From Collimonas sp. OK412 (GTDB lineage Bacteria > Pseudomonadota > Gammaproteobacteria > Burkholderiales > Burkholderiaceae_D): DNA of 64,000 nt. The position numbers were made by a program, and so were the translations under genes. The notes below the pieces were generated by a model. It was not told the origin of the DNA. It saw only the letters and a list, made by a program, of their open reading frames with translations, and ran no database searches. The DNA is taken from positions 1-64,000 of the forward strand of contig NZ_FOLC01000002.1 of NCBI RefSeq assembly GCF_900112135.1. Direction: 5' to 3'. How positions within the stretch are numbered: position 1 is the first letter of the stretch; every line of letters starts with the position of its first letter. Positions 55,168-64,000 of this stretch are shown piece after piece.

Positions 55168-55857
55168 ATGTTCAATGTTTCGCATCTTGCCTCGGGCTAT
55201 GGCCAGAGCCAGGTCATCCACGATGTCAGCCTGGCCGTCGGCAAACAGGAAATCGTCGCCGTCATGGGCCGCAACGGCATGGGCAAAACCACCTTGTTCA
55301 AGACCTTGATGGGGATACTGCCGCTGCGCGAGGGCAGCATCCAGATCGACGGCCAGGAACTGGGCCATCTTGAAAGTTACCAGCGGGTCGCCAGCGGCGT
55401 TGCTTACGTGCCGCAGGGGAGGATGATTTTTCCTGGCATGACGGTGCTGGAAAACATCCAGACCGGCTTGCCGGCCAGTGCGCTCGGCAAGGTGCCGGAC
55501 GAGCTGTACGCCTTGTTTCCGGTGCTGCACGAAATGCGCGGCCGCAAGGGCGGCAACTTGTCCGGCGGCCAGCAGCAGCAACTGGCGATTGCGCGCGCGC
55601 TGGCCACCAACCCCAAGGTGCTGCTGCTGGACGAGCCGACCGAAGGCATCCAGCCGTCGATCATCAAGGACATCGCGCGCAGCCTGAAGGAGATCCGCAA
55701 GATCCGGCAGCTGACCATCATCGTCTCGGAACAGGTCCTCAGCTTTACGCTGGAAATCGCCGACCGTTTTCTGGTGATCGACAAGGGCCGCTTCGTCTAC
55801 GAGGACACCAGCGACAAGGTCGACGCCGCGACCATCAGCCGTTACCTGTCCGTATAG
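55168..55857 (+). CDS. urtE: Urea/amide ABC transporter, ATPase UrtE
   Basis: 229 residues. Walker A is GRNGMGKTT, as in UrtE, and the signature is [34 protein letters not shown]. It pairs with UrtD. It lies 16 bases after urtD and 41 bases before amiE. Confidence 0.94.
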   Translation: MFNVSHLASGYGQSQVIHDVSLAVGKQEIVAVMGRNGMGKTTLFKTLMGILPLREGSIQIDGQELGHLESYQRVASGVAYVPQGRMIFPGMTVLENIQTGLPASALGKVPDELYALFPVLHEMRGRKGGNLSGGQQQQLAIARALATNPKVLLLDEPTEGIQPSIIKDIARSLKEIRKIRQLTIIVSEQVLSFTLEIADRFLVIDKGRFVYEDTSDKVDAATISRYLSV

Positions 55858-55898
55858 CGGGCAGCTTATTCGATTCAGCCAGACCACAGGAGCGATAC

Positions 55899-56921
55899 AT
55901 GAGGCACGGAGATATTTCCAGCAGCAAGGATGCAGTCGGGGTTGCGGTAGTCAACTACAAGATGCCGCGCCTGCACAACAAGGCGGAAGTGATGGCCAAC
56001 GTCCGCAACATCGCGGCGATGGTGGTGGGGATGAAGCAGGGCTTGCCGGGACTGGACCTGGTGGTTTTCCCGGAGTATTCGACCCACGGCATCATGTACG
56101 ACCGCGAAGAGATGTTCGATACCGCCGCCGCCATCCCCGGCGACGAAACCGCGGTTTTCGCCGAGGCCTGCCGCCAGGCCAATGTCTGGGGCGTGTTCTC
56201 GTTGACCGGCGAGCGGCATGAAGAGCATCCGCACAAGGTGCCTTACAACACGCTGATCCTGATGGACAACCAAGGCGAGATCGTCCAGAAATACCGCAAG
56301 ATCATGCCGTGGACGCCGATCGAAGGCTGGTATCCGGGCGACGCCACCTATGTCTCGGACGGCCCGAAAGGCTTGAAGATCAGCCTGATCATCTGCGACG
56401 ACGGCAACTACCCGGAAATCTGGCGCGACTGCGCGATGAAAGGCGCCGAGCTGATCGTGCGCTGCCAGGGTTACATGTACCCGGCCAAGGAGCAGCAGGT
56501 GCTGGTATCGAAGGCGATGGCGTGGATGAACAATGTCTACGTGGCGGTGGCCAACGCCAGCGGCTTCGACGGCGTGTATTCCTATTTCGGCCACTCGGCC
56601 ATCGTCGGCTTCGACGGCCGCACCCTGGGCGAATGCGGAACCGAGGAAATGGGTATCCAGTATGCCGAGCTGTCGCTTGGCATGATCCGCGACGCGCGCC
56701 GCAACTGGCAATCGCAGAACCATCTCTACAAGCTGCTGCACCGCGGGTATACCGGCAAGATCAATTCCGGCGAGAGTGCCGCCGGCGTCGCCGACTGCCC
56801 CTTCGATTTTTACAAGACCTGGGTCAACGATCCGCAGCAGGCGCGGCGCCAGGTCGAGGCGCTGACGCGCAGCACGGCCGGCGCCCCGGAATGTCCGATG
56901 CCCGGTATTCCTTCTGAATGA
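55899..56921 (+). CDS. amiE: Aliphatic amidase
   Basis: 340 residues, close to the 346 of the Pseudomonas enzyme, which it matches along almost the whole length as I remember it. The nitrilase-superfamily triad is in the right places: E59 (VFPEY), K134 (QKYRKIMPW) and C166 (IICDDGN). It turns short aliphatic amides such as acetamide or propionamide into the acid and ammonia. The N-terminal [11 protein letters not shown] is as in AmiE. Downstream of the amide importer, in the same operon as formamidase. Confidence 0.95.
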   Translation: MRHGDISSSKDAVGVAVVNYKMPRLHNKAEVMANVRNIAAMVVGMKQGLPGLDLVVFPEYSTHGIMYDREEMFDTAAAIPGDETAVFAEACRQANVWGVFSLTGERHEEHPHKVPYNTLILMDNQGEIVQKYRKIMPWTPIEGWYPGDATYVSDGPKGLKISLIICDDGNYPEIWRDCAMKGAELIVRCQGYMYPAKEQQVLVSKAMAWMNNVYVAVANASGFDGVYSYFGHSAIVGFDGRTLGECGTEEMGIQYAELSLGMIRDARRNWQSQNHLYKLLHRGYTGKINSGESAAGVADCPFDFYKTWVNDPQQARRQVEALTRSTAGAPECPMPGIPSE

Positions 56922-56956
56922 ACCACCCTGATTGAGCCACCCAAGAGGAGAGTCGC

Positions 56957-58135
56957 ATGCAACATTTCAAGATCAAGCCCGGCGTGCCGCTGGCGCAGCA
57001 AGCCGAGCTGGGACATAACCGCTGGCATCCGGACCTGCCGTTCCTGTCGTCGGTCAAGCCGGGCGAGGCGATCCTGATCGAATCGCTGGATTTCCTGGAT
57101 GCGCAGATCCAGGACAACGATGACGTTTCCGATGTCAGGAACGTCGACCTGACCCGCGCCCATCCGCTGACCGGGCCGTTCCATGTGGAAGGCGCGGAGC
57201 CGGGCGACCTGCTGGTGATCGACCTGCTTGATATCAAGCCGGTGACGCCGGTCGGTTTTTCCGGCGTGTTTTCGAAGGAGAACGGCGGCGGTTTCCTGGC
57301 CGATACGTTTCCCGACGCCGACAAGGCGATCTGGGACTTGAAAGGCTTGTACGCTACCTCGCGCCATATTCCCGGCGTGCGCATCGCCGGCCTGACCCAT
57401 CCGGGCCTGATGGGCTGCCTGCCGTCGCACGATTTGCTGGCGGAATGGAACCGGCGCGAGGCGCCGCTGGCGGCCAAAGGGCTGGCCAAGCCGCCCGACC
57501 CGAGCACGGCAGTGCTGCGCGGCCTGAGCGGCGCCAAGTTCGACAGCATGGCGAAGGAAGCGGCGCGCACCGTGCCGCCGCGCGAACACGGCGGCAACAC
57601 TGATATCAAGGATTTGTCTGCCGGCACCCGGATTTTTTTCCCGGTGTATGTGAAGGGCGCCGGTTTCTCCATGGGCGACCTGCATTTTTCCCAGGGCGAC
57701 GGCGAAATCGGCTTTTGCGGCGCCATCGAAATGGACGGCGTCAGCCACGTCGGTTTCGACCTGATCAAGGGCGGCATGGCGAAATACAACATCAGTTCGC
57801 CGATCTTCATGCCCAGCATCGTCAAGCCGCATTACGAGCAGTGGCTGACCTTTGAAGGCATCAGCGTCGAGAACGGCGTCAACTATTACCTGGACGCTAC
57901 CGTGGCCTATCGCCAGGCCTGCCTGAAAGCCATCGATTACCTGACCCATTTCGGGTATACCGGCAGCCAGGCCTACATGCTGCTGACCGCGGCGCCGGTG
58001 GAAGGGCGCATCGGCGGCATTGTCGATATTCCGAACTGCGCGTGCACGGTGTCCTTGCCGACCTCGATTTTCGACCAGGACATCACGCCCAAGGGGATGC
58101 TGAACGATAACGCGTACTGGGGCAGGAAACCTTAG
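56957..58135 (+). CDS. fmdA: Formamidase / acetamidase FmdA
   Basis: 392 residues. The FmdA pattern is clear: HNRWHPDLPFLSSVKPGEAILIESLD, DDVSDVRNVDLTRAHPLTGPF, the HIPGVRIAGLTHPGLMGCLPS loop and the DLHFSQGDGEIGFCGAIEMDG segment. It hydrolyses formamide to formate and ammonia. It is unrelated to AmiE, so the operon has two different amidase types. An 8-bp hairpin (58146-58153 with 58157-58164) follows and precedes fmdB. Confidence 0.95.
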   Translation: MQHFKIKPGVPLAQQAELGHNRWHPDLPFLSSVKPGEAILIESLDFLDAQIQDNDDVSDVRNVDLTRAHPLTGPFHVEGAEPGDLLVIDLLDIKPVTPVGFSGVFSKENGGGFLADTFPDADKAIWDLKGLYATSRHIPGVRIAGLTHPGLMGCLPSHDLLAEWNRREAPLAAKGLAKPPDPSTAVLRGLSGAKFDSMAKEAARTVPPREHGGNTDIKDLSAGTRIFFPVYVKGAGFSMGDLHFSQGDGEIGFCGAIEMDGVSHVGFDLIKGGMAKYNISSPIFMPSIVKPHYEQWLTFEGISVENGVNYYLDATVAYRQACLKAIDYLTHFGYTGSQAYMLLTAAPVEGRIGGIVDIPNCACTVSLPTSIFDQDITPKGMLNDNAYWGRKP

Positions 58136-58197
58136 TTCCGGCGGCGGCAGGGCTTGGCCCTGCCTGTTCCCCGTCCAATTCAACCAAAGGATAAATG

Positions 58198-58494
58198 ATG
58201 CCGCTGTACGACATCCGCTGCAGCCATTGCGATGGCATTTTCGAAAAGCTGTTGCCGCTGCAAGCACTGGAAAAGCCGCTTGCCTGTCCCTACTGCGCCG
58301 AGGCGACCCTTGCCGTTCCTTTATTTACCGGCGGCCACGTCAAGCTGCGCGTGGCGGAACGCTGGCGGGCGCGCAATGGCGCCGAACAGCTGGCCGGCCG
58401 CGGCGCCGCCGGGCCGGGCACGCAAGCGCGCGCCGGCAGGAGCAGCGTGCTGCACAATTGCAAAGGGCATAGCTGCAGTATCTGCGATACCTGA
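58198..58494 (+). CDS. fmdB: FmdB-type zinc-ribbon regulator
   Basis: 98 residues from ATG 58198, six bases after AGGA; the ATG at 58195 is too close. A zinc ribbon is formed by C8-x2-C11 and C30-x2-C33. The C-terminal HNCKGHSCSICDT adds three further Cys and two His, so it may bind a second metal. FmdB was first described as a regulator of the formamide genes in Methylophilus. It is the last gene of the urt-ami-fmd operon. Confidence 0.88.
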   Translation: MPLYDIRCSHCDGIFEKLLPLQALEKPLACPYCAEATLAVPLFTGGHVKLRVAERWRARNGAEQLAGRGAAGPGTQARAGRSSVLHNCKGHSCSICDT

Positions 58495-58505
58495 GCCTGG
58501 TCCGG

Positions 58506-59858
58506 TTATACCAGCAGATTCAGGGCGCCCGGGTGGCCGGCGCCATATTGCGGAAACAGCTTCTGCATGGCCGGATCGCCGATCCGCATGTGTTTTTCCG
58601 CCAGCGTCGCCAGCACCGAGCGGAAATCGGTGGTGATGGCCAGGTCGCGCCCTTCGTTGAGCGACTTGTCGTCGATGCCCGGCCATGAACCGTGGATGGT
58701 GCGGCCGCGGACGTTGCCGCCCATCAGCCACATGACGTTGCCGTGGCCGTGGTCGGTGCCGCCGTTGCCGTTTTCGCGGAAGGTGCGGCCGAATTCCGAC
58801 ATCACCACAATCACCGTATCGTTGAACGCCGGTCCCAGCTCGCGCGCCAGCGTGGTCAAGCCGTCGGCCAGCGGCCGCAGGCGGTTGGCCAGCTGGCCGT
58901 TGCCGTTACCCTGGTTGGTATGGGTGTCCCAGCCGCCGACGGCGACGAAACCGAGCCGGATGTCGGGATTGCTGCGCATCAGCCGTCCCAGGCGGGCGGT
59001 GTCGATCGACAGGCCGTTCGGCAGCGGCGCGCCGTTGTTCGCCATCTTTTGTTCGGAGCTGCTGGCGTCGGCCATCAGTTCCTTGCGCGCCGAAATGCCG
59101 TCGCGGTAGCTTTTGCCAAGCACGGCGTCTTGCGCATAAAGCTCGGCGTAAGCCTGGCTGACATCGGCGCGGTCGATCAGGGTCGGCCTGGTTGCGTCGC
59201 GCCCGGTCGGCATGTTGGCGACTACCGCCCGTCCGGTCAGGATGCGCGGCACCGATTCGCCCAAGGTCAGGGCTTGCATCGGCGACGGCGATGCGGGCAT
59301 GAAGCCAGGCATAAGCGCCAGCATGCGGTTCATCCAGCCGTCGCGGGTGTTGTGCTGGCCCGGCGTGCCGGTCTCCATGTAATCCTGCGCTTCGAAGTGC
59401 GAACGCGACATGTCCGGCGAGCCTGAGGCGTGCACGAAGGCCAGCCGGCCGTCGTCCCAGTACGGCTGCAGCGCTTGCAGCGCCGGATGCAGGCCGAAGT
59501 AGCCGGTCAGGTCGATCGCGCCGTTCTGGGTGCCGGGGCGCGATACCGCTATGCCTGGCCGCGCCTTGTAGTAATTGTGGTCGCCATGCGGCACCACGAC
59601 ATTCAAGCCGTCCACCGCGCCGCGCAGGAATACCACGATCATGCGCGGCGTGCCGTCGCCTGCGGCATGCGGACGCTGCAAGGGATTGCCGTACGACAGC
59701 GGGCTGTCGACCATGGCGACAGGGGCGGCCGGGACAGGTTTTGCCTTGGCCTGCGGCTTGCTGGCGGGCGCCACCACGCAGCCGGACAGGCCGACCGGGA
59801 TCAGGATGGCGCCGCCGGCGGTCAGGCCCAGCTGGCGGATGAAATCACGACGCTTCAT
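58506..59858 (-). CDS. DUF1501 protein, Tat-exported
   Basis: 450 residues. The Tat signal MKRRDFIRQLGLTAGGAIL is followed by a lipobox-like LSGC. Family features are VVFLRGAVDGLNVVVPHGD, the SGSPDMSRSHFEAQDYME stretch and the alkaline-phosphatase-like VVMSEFGRTFRENGNGGTDHGHGNVMW. DUF1501 proteins are almost always paired with DUF1800 proteins, as here. They are membrane-associated or secreted with unknown activity. Transcribed after the DUF1800 gene. Confidence 0.88.
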   Translation of the reverse strand: MKRRDFIRQLGLTAGGAILIPVGLSGCVVAPASKPQAKAKPVPAAPVAMVDSPLSYGNPLQRPHAAGDGTPRMIVVFLRGAVDGLNVVVPHGDHNYYKARPGIAVSRPGTQNGAIDLTGYFGLHPALQALQPYWDDGRLAFVHASGSPDMSRSHFEAQDYMETGTPGQHNTRDGWMNRMLALMPGFMPASPSPMQALTLGESVPRILTGRAVVANMPTGRDATRPTLIDRADVSQAYAELYAQDAVLGKSYRDGISARKELMADASSSEQKMANNGAPLPNGLSIDTARLGRLMRSNPDIRLGFVAVGGWDTHTNQGNGNGQLANRLRPLADGLTTLARELGPAFNDTVIVVMSEFGRTFRENGNGGTDHGHGNVMWLMGGNVRGRTIHGSWPGIDDKSLNEGRDLAITTDFRSVLATLAEKHMRIGDPAMQKLFPQYGAGHPGALNLLV

Positions 59859-59875
59859 GACATGGCTCCCGTGGA

Positions 59876-61429
59876 TTATCTTTTCATGAAATCAGGACTG
59901 CCGAGTATCAGGCCGACCTGCAGGTTGGCAGGCGCGGCGCCGATCGTGCCGAGGCTGTGCGGCGTCAGCGCCGGCGCCAGGGTTTGCAGCAGTTGTTGCG
60001 GATCAATGGGGACGGCGGTATTCGGTGCTGCGGCTACCGGCGGCGATCCGGGCGCTGATCCTGGCACAAGCGGCGGCGGATCGCTGCGGGCGATCGGCGA
60101 TTTGCCGTTGCTGAGGCCGTTGACGAAATTGATGCGGCGGAGCAGGGCGTCAGGGTTGAGCCAGGCTTCTTCCGAAAACTTGTAGCCCTCCGGCGTCAGC
60201 CAGCCATACAGCGGCTGGCCCAGCTGGTTAAGCACGCCGTCGATCGGCCTGACATTGAGCACCGGCGTCGCGGTTGCGCGCAACGACGACACCACGTATT
60301 GATAGGGTGTCTTGAACTGGGCCTGGTAATTGCCGCGGTCCCAGAATTCGGGGCTCTCGAACAAGGTGTGGAGCACCGCCTTGATGTCGCCGTTGCTGCT
60401 CAGGAAGCGGCGCGCCAGCTTTTCCGTCAGTGCCGGTTCAGGTTTGTCGGAAACGAAATACTGGACCAGCTTGGCGGCCACGAAGTGGGCGGTGGCCGGA
60501 TGGCGCGCCAGGATATCGAGCGCCTGTTCGCCTTCCTGGTAGCCGCTGCCCTTGATGGCCTGGCCGAGGAAAACCTTGTCGCCGGCATCGTGGCGGCGCG
60601 GGTTGAAGCTGAAAGCCGGCTGGCCATCCTTCATGCCTTTTTCATCGATGGTCCAGCCGCTGAGGATGCGCGCCAGGGAAATCACGTCGGCCTGGGTGTA
60701 GCCGCTGTCGACGCCCATGGTGTGCAGCTCCAGCAGCTCGCGGCCGTAATTTTCGTTGAGTCCCTTGAAGCGGCCTTTGGCCTCCGGCGTGCCGGCGCCG
60801 CTGCTAAGCCAGTTGTCGAGGTAATACAGCATTGCCGGATGATGGGCCACCGCGCCCAGCAGCTGGCGGAAATTGCCGAGCGCGTTGGGCCGCAGCACGT
60901 CTTTTTCATATTCGCCGTTCCAGTAGCGCACCCATTCCTTGCCCTCGAAGACGTTGAAATGGTTGAACCAGAATTCGGTCATCACTTCCTGCAGCTGGCG
61001 CGGGCTTTCGGTGGCCAGCCACAGCCGGGAAAAATGGGTCTGCGGCGTGATGTCCTTGTTGGCGCGCTGGCGCGCCATGTTCTTTTCTTCGGGAGTGGCG
61101 GTATTGGGAGGGAAGGAGGGCGGGCCGTACTGCTGGTAGAGCTGGGTTGCGCTTAGTTGATAAGTCGTCAAGGAGGACAGCTTACCTGCCAGCTCGGGCG
61201 GCAGCGGCAGGCTGTCGGGATTGAGCTGCTGCTCGATGTAGCGCTTGACGCCGAGGCGCCTGACGGCGTCGACGTCGCCTGGGCGCGGACCGTAGGCCAG
61301 CCGGTTCAGCACATGCAGCGCTTTTTCCGAATCGTTCAGGGGCGGCTGGGCGGTCTGGGCATTGGCATCGAGCGCGGCCAGCGAACCCAGCAGCAATGCG
61401 GTCGACAGGTAACGAGGAAGGGTCGGCAT
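59876..61429 (-). CDS. DUF1800 protein, exported
   Basis: 517 residues. The signal peptide ends near DANAQ. The DUF1800 core reads HVLNRLAYGPRPGDVDAVRRLG, the helix TEFWFNHFNVFEGKEWVRYWNGEYEKDVLRPNALGNFRQLL, and ELLELHTMGVDSGYTQADVISLARILSGW. A Pro/Ala-rich low-complexity stretch occurs near residue 455. It is 17 bases upstream of the DUF1501 gene on the same strand. Activity unknown. Confidence 0.88.
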   Translation of the reverse strand: MPTLPRYLSTALLLGSLAALDANAQTAQPPLNDSEKALHVLNRLAYGPRPGDVDAVRRLGVKRYIEQQLNPDSLPLPPELAGKLSSLTTYQLSATQLYQQYGPPSFPPNTATPEEKNMARQRANKDITPQTHFSRLWLATESPRQLQEVMTEFWFNHFNVFEGKEWVRYWNGEYEKDVLRPNALGNFRQLLGAVAHHPAMLYYLDNWLSSGAGTPEAKGRFKGLNENYGRELLELHTMGVDSGYTQADVISLARILSGWTIDEKGMKDGQPAFSFNPRRHDAGDKVFLGQAIKGSGYQEGEQALDILARHPATAHFVAAKLVQYFVSDKPEPALTEKLARRFLSSNGDIKAVLHTLFESPEFWDRGNYQAQFKTPYQYVVSSLRATATPVLNVRPIDGVLNQLGQPLYGWLTPEGYKFSEEAWLNPDALLRRINFVNGLSNGKSPIARSDPPPLVPGSAPGSPPVAAAPNTAVPIDPQQLLQTLAPALTPHSLGTIGAAPANLQVGLILGSPDFMKR

Positions 61430-61552
61430 GTTCCACCTTATGCAGTTTTTCGGCTTACACCCCCGATTAACGCGCCGCCAGCGGCATGCGCATACAAGGC
61501 CGGTGTAACAGATTGTAAGGCGGCAACATTGGCCGGGAATCCGCTTCCGGCG

Positions 61553-62965
61553 TTAGACGACTTTGCCTGGATTCATCAGGTTCAGGGGATCCAGCGCCTG
61601 TTTGATGGTTTTCATCAGCGCAATTTCCACCGGGGATTTATAGCGCAGGATTTCCTCGCGCTTGAGGGTGCCCAGCCCGTGCTCGGCCGAGATCGAGCCC
61701 TGCATGCGGTCGACGCTGTCGTGCACGACGCGGTTGATGTCGGCCTGCCGTTCTATGAACTGTTCGGCAGAGGAGCCGGCCGGCGGCGAGACGTTGTAGT
61801 GCAGGTTGCCGTCGCCCAGGTGGCCGAAGGTGACATTGCGGCAACCGGGAAAATGCTGTTGCAGCAAGGCGTCGGTGACGGTGATGAATTCGGCGATGCG
61901 GGAAATCGGCAGCGAGATGTCGTGCTTGATGTTCTTGCCTTCCATGGCTTGCGCCGAGGAGATGCTTTCGCGCAGCTGCCACAGGGCGCGCGACTGGGCG
62001 CTTGAGCTGGCCAGCACCGCATCCTGGCAGATGTCCTGTTCCAGCGCATCGCCGATGACGGCTTCCAGCAAAACGCTGGCATGGTCCGCGGATTCGCTGT
62101 CGGACAGTTCCAGCAGCACATAGTGGGGATGGCGCTGGCTGAAAGGGAACTGCAGTTGCGGGAAGTGCTTGGCGACCAGCTGCAGGCACAGGTCGGACAT
62201 CAGTTCGAAGCCGGTCAGGGTGGCGCCGCAGCGGCCTTGCGCCATGCTCAGCAGGCGCAGCGCGGCGGCCGGCGTCTGCACTGCCGCCAGCGCGGTGAGC
62301 TGGGCTTTGGGTTGCGGGAATAGCTTCAGCACGGCGGCGGTAATGATGCCCAGCGTACCTTCAGCGCCGATGAACAGGTCGCGCAAATCGTAGCCGGTAT
62401 TGTCTTTGCGCAGGCCGCGTAGCCCGTGCAGGATGTCGCCCTGGGCGGTCACGACTTCCAGCCCGAGGCAGAGTTCGCGCGTGTTGCCGTAGCGGAGCAC
62501 CGCGGTGCCGCCGGCGTTGGTCGACAGGTTGCCGCCGATGGTGCAGCTGCCTTCGGCCGCCAGCGACAGCGGAAACAGGCTTTGCTCGGCGGCGGCGGCT
62601 TCCTGGATGTGCTGCAGGATGCAGCCGGCTTCGACGGTGATGGTGTGGTTGACGGCATCGACCGCGCGGATGCGGTTCAGGCGCTTGAGCGACAGCACGA
62701 TGGCCTGACCGCTCTGGTCGGGCACGCTGCCCAACACCAGGCCGGTGTTGCCGCCCTGAGGCACGATGGGAACCTGGAATTGCGCGCAGAGTTTCACGAT
62801 GGCCGCCACTTCCGCGGTGTCAGCCGGTTTGACAACAGCCACTGCCGCGCCGGTAAAACGTTGGCGCTGGTCGGTCAGGTAACCGGCTTTATCGGCTTCA
62901 TCGGTAAGCACATGGGCAGCGCCGATAGCGCTGCGGCAAGCATCAAGGAATTCAGTATTTTTCAT
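61553..62965 (-). CDS. FAD-linked 2-hydroxyacid oxidase/dehydrogenase (GlcD-like)
   Basis: 470 residues. The PCMH-type FAD-binding domain (VPQGGNTGLVLGSVPD, EAGCILQHIQEAA, GNLSTNAGGTAVLRYG, GAEGTLGIITAAVLKL) comes first. The C-terminal FAD-oxidase domain ends with SAEHGLGTLKREE and HLGDGNLHYNV. The family oxidises D-lactate, glycolate or D-2-hydroxyglutarate. It has no Fe-S partner nearby, so it is more like the single-subunit D-2-hydroxyglutarate/D-lactate group. Start ATG 62965; a REP-like hairpin is just upstream. Confidence 0.9.
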   Translation of the reverse strand: MKNTEFLDACRSAIGAAHVLTDEADKAGYLTDQRQRFTGAAVAVVKPADTAEVAAIVKLCAQFQVPIVPQGGNTGLVLGSVPDQSGQAIVLSLKRLNRIRAVDAVNHTITVEAGCILQHIQEAAAAEQSLFPLSLAAEGSCTIGGNLSTNAGGTAVLRYGNTRELCLGLEVVTAQGDILHGLRGLRKDNTGYDLRDLFIGAEGTLGIITAAVLKLFPQPKAQLTALAAVQTPAAALRLLSMAQGRCGATLTGFELMSDLCLQLVAKHFPQLQFPFSQRHPHYVLLELSDSESADHASVLLEAVIGDALEQDICQDAVLASSSAQSRALWQLRESISSAQAMEGKNIKHDISLPISRIAEFITVTDALLQQHFPGCRNVTFGHLGDGNLHYNVSPPAGSSAEQFIERQADINRVVHDSVDRMQGSISAEHGLGTLKREEILRYKSPVEIALMKTIKQALDPLNLMNPGKVV

Positions 62966-62986
62966 GTCCAGGTTTCGACAAAAATA

Positions 62987-63048
62987 GTTAAATGGGGTCA
63001 GAGTTTTTTTTCGCGTCCTTTGCGAAAATTACTCTGACCCCATTTAAC
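62987..63048. repeat. REP-like hairpin with GGGTCAGAGT arms
   Basis: An 18-bp perfect inverted repeat (62987-63004 and 63031-63048) encloses a second 7-bp stem TTTTCGC/GCGAAAA (63008-63014 and 63022-63028). The outer arms share GGGTCAGAGT/ACTCTGACCC with the hairpin at 40909. It sits between the oxidase and DUF2069 genes. Confidence 0.8.
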
Positions 63049-63083
63049 GGCCCACGGAGTACATACCGTCGCATTGTCGGATG

Positions 63084-64000
<917 letters not shown>

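Noticed and set aside
58146-58164. 8-bp hairpin between fmdA and fmdB as a terminator
   Set aside because: No T-run follows and fmdB is functionally tied to fmdA, so read-through is expected; noted only in the fmdA entry.

Overview
The window is high-G+C DNA from a betaproteobacterium. Gene content and synteny (ArgA/ArgH arginine genes, argH beside a LytS/LytTR pair, copA-cueR, Urt-type ABC plus AmiE/FmdA/FmdB, PmbA-DarP-MogA) fit the Burkholderiales, most likely an Oxalobacteraceae genus such as Collimonas, Herbaspirillum or Janthinobacterium. This placement is inference from remembered family and synteny patterns. No rRNA, tRNA, CRISPR array, transposase or prophage was recognised.

Layout. 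1-394: repeat-rich intergenic DNA (long imperfect palindrome, 18-bp tandem repeats, strong terminator). 395-5740: M16 peptidase, YggX, ArgA and an unknown gene. 5762-16754: a copper-handling region with two CusF-like proteins, an MFS carrier, a glycine-zipper protein, a cupredoxin, a Tat-exported multicopper oxidase, a TolC-type lipoprotein, a His/Cys-rich exported protein, CueR, CopA and CopZ. copA and copZ both have a clear CueR-type promoter with a 19-bp spacer. 16847-23122: esterase, exported metallo-beta-lactamase-fold protein, TRAP-type binding protein, a low-G+C unknown secreted protein, MogA, DarP and PmbA. 23221-24986: a low-G+C two-gene unit (OLD-like AAA ATPase plus DUF4276/TOPRIM-like protein) that looks like an anti-phage module. 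25143-32721: a pentose uptake operon (ribose-type ABC transporter, LacI regulator, xylulokinase, transaldolase) preceded by two adjacent perfect LacI-family operators.

32718-46049: an ABC-2 exporter, a Spy/CpxP-like protein, two tandem paralogous lipoproteins, an AmiS/UreI-type channel downstream of a complete branched-chain (Liv-type) ABC operon, ArgH, and a LytS kinase with its LytTR regulator. 46056-58494 is the most striking block. An 1140-residue fusion of an NCS1 permease, a Cys-rich linker, a histidine kinase and a receiver is followed by a LuxR-type response regulator. Both are divergent from urtABCDE-amiE-fmdA-fmdB, which encodes uptake and hydrolysis of short amides and formamide. 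Two copies of the same inverted repeat (TACGTCA-N2-TGACGTA type) lie in the shared intergenic region, one near each gene start, suggesting a self-contained sense, import and hydrolyse circuit.

58506-64000: a Tat-exported DUF1501 protein with its DUF1800 partner, an FAD-linked 2-hydroxyacid oxidase, a REP-like hairpin, a DUF2069 membrane protein, and the C-terminal part of a WrbA quinone oxidoreductase running off the end.
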